Positions 48,831 to 60,135 of a DNA stretch of 64,000 nucleotides are shown in pieces. The notes under the pieces are model-generated. The model worked only from the letters and a program-made list of their open reading frames with translations. It was not told the DNA's origin and did not search any database. The position numbers and the translations under genes are program-made. This DNA is from Lethocerus indicus (lineage: Eukaryota; Arthropoda; Insecta; Hemiptera; Belostomatidae), in contig JACDQD010000008.1 of NCBI GenBank assembly GCA_019843655.1, forward strand, positions 15,844,442-15,908,441. The letters run 5' to 3'. Position 1 is the first letter of the stretch. Each line of letters opens with the position of its first letter.

Positions 48831-51800
48831 GTTATGAGGTTTCAAAGATTAGGGATTCTAATTAGAGATTTTAATTAAATACGTCATACATTCATAATTT
48901 AAATGTATGAATTTAAATATTAATATCTAATAGAGTTTATAGGGAGTGGTTCCCTTGCTCTCAAAATAACATTTTCTTGAATGTTATCGATTATTTTGAT
49001 TTCTTAACAGTTTTTTAACTTCTTTTTTGTGTATATTAGAGATTATAATACTAAATAGGATTGGTAAGAGACATCGGTGCTGATAAAATCTGTTTGTGTT
49101 TAAATCATTAACATTACAGGACCTAATTAGTAGTACCAGTTATTATTCCAGGAATTCGAATTTAAGAAATATTTTTTGGCGTGCGTTATTAATTAAATGA
49201 AATAGTCTCACTTCGACATTGGCAAGTAATTGAGAGGTACGGAAGTTCACTGTAGTGTATGGTGTGGTTTGGGGGACACAAGTGTCGTCTGGCTGATAAA
49301 ACGGCGGTCCGTACGGCGGGCATTGTCGCGGGCGGGCCGCGCCCCGGCTGACAGCTCGAGTGGCCTCCCCAGATATCATGACGCCCGCCCTCTAATAATT
49401 GGCACTGAATTAGCCCTCCGGCTGCCTTCACACCGCCGATAATGTGGCACCTGACTGACACCTACTCGTAAACAACCGGCTCCAGTCCCCTGTTCGGCCC
49501 TCGGAAACGTGACAAATAACCCGCGGTCGGAAACTAAATTTTGTCCATTTTGATACTAGCCGCGACAAATAAACACTGGGACATTGTTCATTGGCGGGGG
49601 GGAATAGTAAGCTTTATGTTCTTCCATCAATTAGGATATTAATGAAATAACAATTAAAGCGCTTTAAATTAGCAAAAAATAAGTAATTACAACCGAATAC
49701 TATTTGTTACAGTATCGTACATTGACTTTTGGGAGGGTTTCATATATAATTCGATGTAATTGGGACACGATGAAATCTAAAACTCCCTAATTCTAAATCA
49801 ATGAAAGGGTAAAAGTGCTCTCAAAGTGTACCCTTTCAAAGAAGGAAGTTGATTTCGGAGTCGTAGAAAAAATTATAGATTCAGTTCCATAAACGGTGCC
49901 TATATTTTCGGAATTTTTCACCACTACGAGTGCCAACGATAGGGTAAACTCGGATCAGATTTTTATCTGGAAGAGTGCCAACTGTAGCGGCAACGGCAGC
50001 GACCTCTAGCGTTCAGAAAATCCCCGATCTCTATCGCGACTGCACTCTGCCTTTTGATTATCAACAATGGCAGCCTCTGCAATTGAATCTGAAAGCGGGG
50101 AGAGAGGGACCATCCATTATTATTAATGCACGGGATAACCGAATATTCGAAAATTTGATTCGATCTTTACGTGAGCCGGTGGTTGGTATAACGTGTCATT
50201 TCATCCGGCCATTTGAAAGTTCGGATATTAAGCTTCGGTTACTCAATTGAGCCGAAGTAGACACGAAGAGACTTCAGTAGTACCTAGTATATGCAACTGA
50301 CTGAAAATCCTTTCAGTGAACCAAAGTTCTTCATTTTTTTTATCATCGTTCCAAAAAAATATATACTAGATGTGTGCTTACAAAATTCTTATCATTTTCT
50401 TAAACCTAGACATTGGAGTTATAAAGGGATCGGGGTTACACACGGTCCCGGCGGGCCCATAGCAGTTCATTGCTGAGTTGGTAGTCAGAGTAGAAGAAAC
50501 ATTTTGGAGTTAGTTGTTTCAAAATCCATTAATGTCCGAACAGTTCTCCAGTCGTATGGAATCAATTTTTACCGCGGAAAAGATTTATTTCCTGTGTTTT
50601 ATAATCGACTTCCGCGGTTATTTTAATATAAATCTCGAGTGGCTAACTGCGAGGCCGCATTTCGGGTAACTGGGTTTAGCATAAACCGCATCAAGGACGG
50701 GCGATGGCCGATGAAAGCTTTCCGGCGGCCAGTCGCCCGTACCCCGCTAATGAAATGTCAACCGCCGTATTTGATGGACTATTTGAACCGGTCTTTATAA
50801 ACGCGCCTGCCGCAAATTTCATATTATGACCTTTCGCGTGATCGCCGTTTTAATACAGTTAACTATCACTTCCTCCCTAATTGTTATATCGACTTGTTAC
50901 CCTGTTACGGTTCGAAAGGTCATAGTTTAGAACATTTTCGGGTTAGAAAATCAGACACTATTGTCCAGGAAAAGAGAGTACTACTGTTGAATGAACGTTT
51001 AAAATTCGACATTATACATGTAGTTGTATAATGATCGATTATTAATCAAGTTCAGGTAAATACTTAAAGAAATAACTACTGAAATAATTATGTTATCAAC
51101 ACTCTTGCAGCCCTATGCCTCTATTAGCCAACATGGTCCTGAGGTAGAACTTTTCTGCTTTTCGGTATCGTCAATAGTCTCAGTTACTAATATATTTTGG
51201 GCTTATATGTGTGCGTGTGTGGATACGTGGTAGTGCAACCTAGTTTCTATGTTATATATAGTTTATTCCTTTTCACTGTGGTTTTGGATTTCGAACGTGA
51301 TGGGAATTGCACCATTGATGATATTTGAAACCTTGGTAGACCCCCAAATAAATGGCTTGAGTCATACTTATTATAACAACAGAAACACCCTTGTATTTTC
51401 TATTTCCAGCATTTTATATAGAGCTACCCTCAGTTATCATTCCCGTGTGCGACAGAGCGGTTAACAACAGCGTCAAGTACATTATTATCCATTACGATTA
51501 ACTCATACAGTTGCTTCGCAGAGGCAATAATAAAATACTCTAAAATACTGTACTGGAAAAAGACGTAGAACATTTTGAAATCCTATTTAAATAGTACAAC
51601 ATGAAGTAATCGTTGTTCCGTTGTTTCATTTCTATGCCACCCTACGCGTTATAATTAGAAGACCGTACTGCGATCTGTGTACACGATCTGTCGGGAGAAT
51701 GTTTGGGATAAATTGTTTTCACCGTCAGAAAGTTTCGTCCGTTATCGAACTAATTATGAAACGGGGTGGAAATTCCTTTTCACGCGAGACCCCCTTCCTC

Positions 51801-52076
51801 CTGGGCTGTGGTCGGGACGTTCGCCGCCGTATTTATATTCGGAAGTCCGACTGTGCCCGATTAGAGGGGGCTCTAAGTTTCGGTTGGGTTGGGTAGCGAG
51901 CCGGGGCCGGGTGTCGGACACTGATTCGGGCAACAGCGGGCCCGGTTCCCAGCACGCGAGCAGATATCGCTATCTCGCCTTTGCCACTTTACAGTTGTTC
52001 GAGCCCGACTCCCTTGGCCCCACCCCGCCATTGTTTTTCCTAACTTTTTTATGGGGGGAGGGACGTGGTCCGATTC

Positions 52077-52200
52077 GTTTCCGCGACACCTGTTTTCCCT
52101 TCCGCCCGACCGGCTTTAATGGCCATCCGTCCGGACTTATCTCCCGCCGGGAATTTGGTGCTGACTGTGGATATGAAGGGAATGCTTGCCACGAAACTGG
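52077..52200 (+). repeat. Direct repeat, copy A
   Basis: It shares GTTTCCGCGACACCTG, then CCCTTCCG, CCGAC, TTTAATG, CCGTCCG, ACTTATCTC and GGAATT, in order, with copy B about 540 bp downstream. Identity over the first 75 bases is near 80% by eye, weaker after that, with a final match around CAAAACTGG/CGAAACTGG. Confidence 0.75.
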
Positions 52201-52620
52201 AAGGGGGAGGGATTTACAGTATTTTTCGCATCGTTCCTCTGTATATTATAAGCATTTTAATTTTAACTACATTGTTACATCAATAGGTGAAACGTTTATC
52301 TTTATTTTAAAAATTAATTAAAACTCTATCGTCTTTGTTTGTTTGCCTGTCTGACCATGACGAAATCAAGTATATTCGGAATGAACAAGAAAGACGTCTT
52401 TACACTGTGACGGGTTTACGAATCCGCAATTTTCAAATATCCATAATGAGATCTGCGACGGTTCGGATTATCATTATTCTGTTTCTCGTGTAAATATAAC
52501 ACAGCGTGTTTATAAACTAGCGCTACTGTTATCTGTTTCTGAATTCATTTCAGCAATAGAACTTTATGAAATTCGAAAAACCCCAGTTAAAACTTTTTAT
52601 TAAAGGTCTAGTCATTGTCC

Positions 52621-52774
52621 GTTTCCGCGACACCTGCTCCCTTCCGGCCGACAGGATTTAATGACCTCCCGTCCGCACTTATCTCTCACTTGGAATTCAT
52701 ACCAGGTATTCCCGGAGGATTGGTACAGGATTGCGGGTTCAGGATATATTTTGGGGGACGCTGCAAAACTGGGA
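52621..52774 (+). repeat. Direct repeat, copy B
   Basis: Diverged partner of copy A. It is either a local tandem duplication with intervening sequence or two insertions of one unknown repeat. Confidence 0.75.
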
Positions 52775-55026
52775 ATGAAATTAACATTTTTCTTTACTAA
52801 GAATCAGTGAGCGCTCATGAGTTATAAACTCTAGAGAGAATTGAGAATTGTTTTTATTGTCAGCAAAACTGCCGACTTTTATTTATTTTCCCTATGTTAA
52901 TATTACATTTTATATTACGGCTGTATTAAAAATATAGCATAGTGCAACGCATTCCTTTATTCTATAATGGTTGGGTTATCCTACATTTCTTATGACGATT
53001 ACGGTGGAACCGCATGCGATTTCCCTACTTTTTATCGTGTCGGGTTCTCATCGACCCACCGCCGAGACAATATCCGGGACCCCCGGAGGAAATGGTCCAG
53101 GTGAGGGGGGAGGGGAGAGGATCGTCGGCCAAAGTAATACCTGAAGTTGGACGGGCGTCTGTCATTAGCCGTGCCTGGAGCGCCCCGAGCTGTGTGCGTT
53201 CCTTATTATAGGAAATTGCCTACGTGATAGTCAGACTCGAGTGATGTGTCACGCCGAGAACATGTGACCTCCTCTTCCCCTTCCGCACTCCTACTCCGTC
53301 CGCAACTTGCGTCCCCAACTTGAATACAGGATACGGGGCCTCCGCCCCCGCCCGGTTCTCATCTCGCTCGAGCGCTCTGGTTTTATAAAACGTGAAGAGC
53401 ATTCAGTCCGCACGTTCAGCAGTGCTTACGATATTAAGATACGCATATAAAATTGCATCATAATAGTTAAAAGAATTGGGCACTTTGGAATCATTCATGT
53501 AGGGGGTTCATTATTGCGGATCAAATAATTGTACATAGAATTTGTAGAAGAAATTTAATTTAACTGTGTTGACGTGGATAAGGGATCAATATCAAATTGT
53601 TATGAGTATTAATGTTAATACTCCCATGATCGTTACCCAAGTGTTAATTTCGTCCTCGTATTTTAATCCCTACCTACGCTCGAACAGGTTAATCAATTGC
53701 AATAGCTTAAAATACGGCTGATCCGACGTATATTGTTGTATCTCAGTTTCCCTTAGCTAGTAGATACGGCTCGTTCTCGTTTATTAATATATTCTGTCAA
53801 AACCGATATATACTACGGATTTAATGACGAGATTATTGCCCCGCACAGAAACACACAGACATGAAAACTACCTGCATTTCAGGCTGGATGTTCTTGTGAT
53901 GTCGAACACTTACAGAGACACAGAGTACACAGTCACGACACAAGGTGTTTAGAAGTCGAATCCTTGGGAATCTTGGAAGTTGAAAGAAATATTTCGCGAG
54001 AATAACAGAACTTCGGTTCGTCCCAGTATGTATAATCTCCGACCTGGGCGCTGGGACTGCGAGCGTTTTACAACCGGTCGACTGCGTAACATGTATTGGT
54101 GCGGTGACAGCAGGGGGATGACGAGGGGGGGAGGGGGAGGCTACATGTTTAATCATTAACGCCCTCTACCTTCTCCCAGCCCTACCCTAACCGGTGAATA
54201 TAAAACTGGGCCAACGATTGGATGTGATTCGCCGAAACGGTTAGGCTTCAATGCTTTGGCTTTCCCCCTCACCGCACAATATATAATACATACACGACTC
54301 TATAAATGCCTGGATCGTTCTAGTATGTACATTATATGTCAATATAATTGAAGGTTAGATTATTTCCAAAGATCGAATGAAATCTGTTCCTTCCGTGCGG
54401 TATAAATATTTACCGTCTCGGTCCAGTCGGCCTCCGCGTCCTGGGCCCGTTTCCCAAACGGCGTCGGCGCATGCAAACGTCCTGGAAAGGAGTAGTGAAA
54501 AATACGAGACAAAAAGGGGGGATGATATTAAAAACTGTTGTATTGAGTCGACGAACGGGCGTCGCGTGATCGTTAACCGATGCCGCCGATTGGGCTGAGA
54601 TAAGAAAATTGAAACATAATAAGAGGTCTGAGTCCGGGGTCAAGGCTTTGCGGTCCCCCCCCCCACGGATTTGGTGCAGAATCAAAACGAGCTCCAAAGA
54701 CTGTTTACTCAAAATTAATTTTGTTCCTGATAACAAAGACATTTTGTTTATCAGTATACAATTCACATACTGCAGGTCGTATCGATACGTTTTTCAGGAG
54801 GAACACTATATGGTTTCATAACAGTATCCTTCGTGGGTATATTCAAGTATATTTAACTTTTTTAAAATAACGTCTGATAGGTTCAAAAATTAGGCATCAT
54901 AAAAAAAAATATTATATGATGATATAAAATTGTAATTTAGTATTGTATATAATCAATTTGAAGTTTTAACAAGATAATTTATGTTATACTTTAAAAATTT
55001 ATAATTTTGCTTATCATTTGTTGCAG

Positions 55027-55054
55027 ATCCTCTGGCAGAAAACTTGAAGAAATG
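55027..55054 (+). other. Candidate 28-nt micro-exon, plus strand
   Basis: Flanked by CATTTGTTGCAG and the consensus donor GTGAGT. Two frames are open. One completes a codon with AT and reads PLAENLKK plus TG; the other reads SSGRKLEEM after one base. The gene is not recognised. The phase fits the candidate exon at 23651-23699. Confidence 0.38.
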
Positions 55055-58000
55055 GTGAGTGACATTTTTATATTATCTTAAAGGTGAATCATATATAGCC
55101 TATTAATGTCCTATTAATGATATAATTTGCCGTAAGTAGGAACATAAATCACTCCCCGTATACCTGATTTTTTATGTCTTTATAACACTATACTGCGATC
55201 ACACTATTTTCCGGATATTTGCTGCATATTCAAGCTAAATTTTTGAGGTTATGACTATGAGCACTTGTGGTTAATAATTTATAATTTGAAGTACACTGTC
55301 GTTTGTTGCTGCCATACAAAATTCTAAGGTACTTACTGATATCGGGCATAATAGTGCAACTCGTGAAGATGCACCATATCGGGTCAGCGTGGAGGTGGTG
55401 AAAGTTTAATAAATAAGGATTGAGCTTTTCTACCATTGGTTCAATTGAAAATTAACTTAAAAATTGGAAATGAAACGGTTGCCCAGACGTTTGGAGTTTT
55501 AAACTATAATTCGCGCATTGCTTTTTTCATCAGTCGAATTAGACGGTTCGCTTCAGCTTAAATAGCGTTTTTAAACAATCCTTTCATCAGGTAATGGGGC
55601 CCGCTTGCAAGTGTCTGCCGCGTCCACCTCCCACACACAATTAGCCTGGGGATTTTGCCCCCATTTCACCGAGCTATGTTCGGGGCGCATTTTATTATTT
55701 TTTTTCGAATTGCTGCAAAGGCGCTACAGGGGCCTGTACGTTAAATAATAATGAAACTATTATGAAAGAGTATTTACATCTTGAATCTCTGTTTTTTTAT
55801 TTTACTCGTCCATATTTATAACCAATATTTAAATAGTATTTAGGAAATTTCAAGTTCCAGAGGCGGTCACTAGCGGTATTGGACTGTTCTCAGAGACCCT
55901 GTAGGAAGGTAGATAGTCTGAACAGCTTAAATTATTCAAGAGATAATAAACGTTCTTATACGCCATATGCATACTTGAAGTTTAAGTTGAAGAAACAGCT
56001 GCGTGAGACGAACGATCTCGATAGCTGACCTAACTCATAGGCGGGGTGGTTTGAATGGAATCCGACATCACTTCCAGCGGGGAGCGATGGATAAAACAAT
56101 AATAAAAATCACAGTTTTTTTTAAATTTTGTGATTGCGCGGTTTTCAAGCGCCCGAAATGGTTATGGATCACGCGACGCCGAGCCGCCGCAGGATAATAT
56201 CGACATGAATTTTTCAGTACCAGAAATTAGGCTTCATTATGTATAGACAGGAAAATTTTGCCCGTGTAATTACATAGATAATGGAGAGGCCGATATTCGC
56301 GGTATCCACAGAATTCTTTCCAGGATATTTTCATATTTCCTAGAAGCGTAGGCAACTTTCGTAAACATCAAACAAATACGTGTTTTCAAGTCAAAAACTC
56401 GGTTTTTGAGAAAAACTTGATATTGATTTTTTAAAATAAATACGAGGAGGGTTTTCCCATTTTTTTCGTTTTATCTCTATTGTTTTGATCTTTTGCAAAC
56501 CGGTTTCGCTTTCTCTCCGTCGTCCGTAGCAGTACGTACACAGGTACATTATGAAGGACGGTATCAGCACAATGTTAGTATATAGAAAATTACTTGATAT
56601 GACATATTATCTCATACTACCGAGTGAATTATTGAGGGTGTTCTCATAGTACCCAGTGCTTTTGCCATAGGGAGTACATTAATTAACTGATAGATTTAAG
56701 TTAAATGTTTACATGGTACGTGAGATACGTATATGATAAATACGAATTGATATAGGGTACACATAATTCTGAATACTGAATTAAAAAACAGGACTGTAAA
56801 ACAACGTCCGATAAAGTTATACCATTTTATACAGTATAATAAAAGACTCGAAAAGATGAGCATTTGGATACAACAATGCGTTTAATTACGTTACATCGAA
56901 CGAAGGACTGTGTATAAAGTATAGTTACAAATAATGCATAGTCATGAAAGTTACCAGTTAGGATTTATTTCATTTCTCTCTATGGGGCGCAGCTTTTTCC
57001 AATTATAAATGGGGCTGAGAGTTATACGGAATGAATGGACACAAAATTCTCAATAGAATGGAAAACATCTTTTAACTCGTTTGCTCTGGGCAAGTTCTTC
57101 ATAACATCATTTCGTCATACTAACGAATACTTTATTTCATGTAGACGGAACGATGCCCATGAGGAACATAGTTGATTAATATTTCCAATCGTATTTATAC
57201 TTGAAGGATATTATTAAGCTGTTTATCGCTTATGAACTGCACAAGAAATAATTAACGGACTCAGGAATTCATCTGTCCCCCAATAGGGAGATAAATGAAA
57301 ACACCTTCCCTCTATACTGGCCGCCCTGTATATTTCGAACGCTACCCTGACTAAATTATTTCACCTACGAGGGAGGTTTGAATATAAATTAATTAATAGC
57401 ATTTAATGCTAATTAATAGCATTTAGTTTCCTTTCGCGTTCTATTCAACCCCTGTCGACCTGCACAATGTCGAATATTAGGAAATTCAACAAACCGTCCT
57501 ACAAATATTTTTTCCAGAAATAATGAAATGGAAGCAGTACTTGTATCTATGTTCCCCGGAGTTCACGTACAAGTCTTCGTAATATTTTCAACAGAATGAG
57601 ATTACATTGAGCAGTTGTAACACTGACGGAGTACAATTCACGAATAATTATGTGAGTACGATTTTTCCCTGTCTACCTGTACGATACCGCCCTGGGGTAC
57701 ACAGATTTTAATGCGTTATCGATATACCCATAAAATGCGCTGGAAAGTTTCTTCGAGCTCTCGTTATCCTTTCGAACGCCGTCTTAATCGAACCCAAATA
57801 TTTCTCCACGTTCCGTGGCATTCTTTCCGGTCGGAACGGCGGAAAATTTAAACTGAGCGACCAAGCTCAGAGGGTCCCTCAAACTCTCAAGGAAATTGGT
57901 TTCCAAGGGGGCTAAGGCGGCCCCGGCAATATCTGGGCCCGCCGTAATTAAGAAAGCGGTCGTTTGCTCTGGGACCGCCCTCATCCCAGTAATCCGGAGT

Positions 58001-59555
58001 CCACCTCGTCCCCCTCTAAATTATACCATCTTCGCCCCGATCTGCCCGTTAATAGCCGGCTCCGTTAATTCGATTACCGGTGTCGGCGGCGATTAGAACG
58101 GGCCAGGTAGTGCGCACTCCAATCCTTTATCCCGCTTTAACCCGCTCAGGAAATGTCGCCGCACTGTGGTTGTTTAAATGCCGCATTTTTAATTTATAAC
58201 TATATTAAATTCGTTAATTGCTTCGGACTCAAAGCATAAGCAACACGCACGAAAACATTATAAGACCCACGTATAATGATAACGCAAATATAAATTATAA
58301 TTGTTAAATATCAATTAGATAAGAATTAACGAAGAACTTGGATCACTGTAATTGCTTGGATCGTCTATTAAAAACAATCACAAGAGAGGGGGGGACTCAT
58401 GGAATATTTGGGAGCACATTAGAGATGCATATCTTAAGCTCCTCGCGAGCATTATTCAGACAGCGGTTTTAGAGTCGTGATATACGGGTTTATATGGAAT
58501 TTGTAGAAGCCAGTGTCGAGACCCGGGGAACAAGTGTGTAGGATATCGTTTTTAGTATTAAAGACGAATTTTTTTCTCGTAAAATACAGGCAATTGGAGT
58601 GTTTCGAAATTCTTTCGTCCACGCGAGAGTTGGAGGGAAATTAAAACAGAAGCGAAATATAGAACAGTAGCGAAAATAGGATAGGATTTATTTTATTGTC
58701 AGTACTGTTTCTCGATAATGGGTTTCACAGTTTACGCGCTTATTTTTGTTGTGTTATATTCACGTTTTTAATTTTGATAATTAGTGAGTTATTTTATGAA
58801 AATTCCCGTATTATTCCTGATGTGCTGATCATTTTATGTGCTCAGTTCTCATATTGCTCCTCTGTTTATCTTAGGACCCAATAATTGAGAGCGTAAGAGA
58901 ATATGCTGACCTCTTGAAAACCTCCCACCGATACAGCATAAGATCAGTATGGTAATTCTAATGCAACTCTGTACTATAAGACAATATACTAAGCTTTGCT
59001 ATAGTACTCTCTTGTCATGATTACGAAAACCGATGTCTTTATGATCTGCTCGTACAGCGGTACAACGGGTATCACTCGATTGCTCTTTAGGAACGGATTG
59101 TTGTCATTGAATTTCATCCCGAATTTTGAGCCCCAATACCCCTCAGAGAGGGTTCGACGCTTGGAGCAGCGCCGTCATGATTAACAACGCCCAGACTCAC
59201 TCAATAACCCGGGCGCGTTGGCATTTTGTAGAATAACAATTTCCCCGGGGGGACGTTCTTCGATGGGCTCCCAACTCCCGTGGGACTCGCATCGATCCCA
59301 AACCGAATCGGGACGTCAATTCTGAATTCAATTTTAGGATAACTTTCGAATCAAAAACAGAGATCTAGGCTGAATCCAAAAATTAAAAACGAGAAAACAG
59401 CGGGTTTATCAACGTTTTAGCAAAAATAATGTATTTTAATTTATTGGCCCCTATATTTTATTTCATACACAGTTTGTTTTTAGTAGATTTGCATTCATTT
59501 AAACAGCACACATTAATTAACTCAATGTAGTCAATAAAATGACGTAAATTAATAT

Positions 59556-59559
<4 letters not shown>
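55055..59559. other. Non-coding stretch, no supported gene
   Basis: AT-rich DNA with a GC/CpG-rich island at about 57780-58170 and a direct repeat of TAATTAATAGCATTTA near 57389-57425, separated by a palindromic ATGCTA. The ribozyme-like copy at 56.5 kb is listed separately. No coding signal. Confidence 0.45.
56468..56560 (-). repeat. Diverged copy of the 48.6-kb repeat with a decayed hammerhead-like motif
   Basis: It shares the order TCTCT..TTTTGATCTTTTGC, AACCGGTTTCG, then CGTAGCAGT with the arms of the 48.6-kb element. Minus-strand motif: UGCUA, CGGACGA, CGGAGAGAAAGC, GAAA, CCGGU, U, UGCA. A base lost in the 3' strand breaks the closing stem. Confidence 0.45.

Positions 59560-59619
<60 letters not shown>
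59560..59619. repeat. (TA)n microsatellite
   Basis: About 29 TA units after a short TCGA interruption. The Ile-Tyr frame through it is an artefact. Confidence 0.97.
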
Positions 59620-59622
<3 letters not shown>

Positions 59623-59647
59623 ACCGTGAATGACTGAAATTGGAGAA

Positions 59648-59687
59648 TGTCGACTTTCACCGGCGAATGTCAACAGATACGTCGGTG
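59648..59687. repeat. Imperfect hairpin next to the (TA)n tract
   Basis: CTTTCACCG and CGGTGAAAG form a nine-base inverted repeat with about 19 bases between. It lies just upstream of the integrase remnant and could be part of the same mobile element, which is unproven. Confidence 0.5.
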
Positions 59688-59781
59688 AAAGATGGAATAT
59701 TTCATTAGATTCTTGTACATTCGGAGCCTCACCGATATATGTCGACAATCACAGATGTGCTCTGGTGGAGGTCCAAAACAC

Positions 59782-60135
59782 GAGTTGTTTTCTATAAAAA
59801 GAGCGGCCGCGAATGAGAATCTTCTACTGCAAGCGACAAAAATGTTACGAACCTCAGAAAAACAATTTCCTCCTGCTCAAATTGGTGATACTGTACGAAT
59901 ACAAGTGGTGATGTCGACGGTGGTCGTACAGATAGCCGAAATGTGTTGGGATAGAAGACTCCGACTTCTATAAACTGGCAAATAAAAATGGTACCCTCAA
60001 GCAGCTTTACGCACGTAATCAGTTCGTAATTTTTAATGAAAAGTTACTTTCCATAGGTGAGATTTCCTTTCAAGGCTATACACGCTGTGCCATTGCAAAA
60101 GGAAGTGTTCCCCAAATAAATGCAGTTTTAAAAGG
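59782..60135 (+). pseudogene. Broken C-terminal part of a transposon integrase (KRBA2/Ginger-like)
   Basis: Three frames read in turn give the region after the integrase core seen in proteins annotated as KRAB-A domain-containing protein 2-like. First comes RAAANENLLLQATKMLR and FPPAQIGDTVRIQV (to 59907). Then DVDGGRTDSRNVLG (59910-59951), followed by a TAG. Then DSDFYKLANKNGTLKQLYAR with NQF (from 59957), then LLSIGEI. The pattern 'GD.V.V.VP.VDRGR.D.RN.LG...E....YK...K.G.L...Y.RNQF' is characteristic. Two frameshifts and one stop mean it is dead. No catalytic core (DDE) is seen upstream, where the (TA)n tract lies. The final cysteine-rich part of the family is not evident. Confidence 0.78.

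Larger units (their letters stand above)
48831..55026. other. Non-coding stretch, no supported gene
   Basis: AT-rich DNA with GC/CpG-rich islands near 49260-49540, 50640-50800, 51770-52200 and 53040-53400, and the diverged direct repeats at 52.1 and 52.6 kb. The open frame of 214 codons at 51677-52321 has no recognised motif and part of it lies in the repeated segment, so it is not called. A donor-like CCAG/GTGAGG at 53099 has no clear acceptor. Confidence 0.4.

Noticed and set aside
51677..52321. 214-codon open frame on the plus strand
   Set aside because: No recognised motif. It runs through a GC-rich island and part of a direct repeat, and composition alone can keep such frames open.
54228..54252. 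GCCGAAACGGTTAGGC as a further ribozyme-like copy
   Set aside because: Lacks CUGANGA and the ACCGGT palindrome; similarity limited to GCCGAAA.
59458..59748. 96-codon minus-strand frame with Ile-Tyr run
   Set aside because: Artefact of the (TA)n microsatellite.
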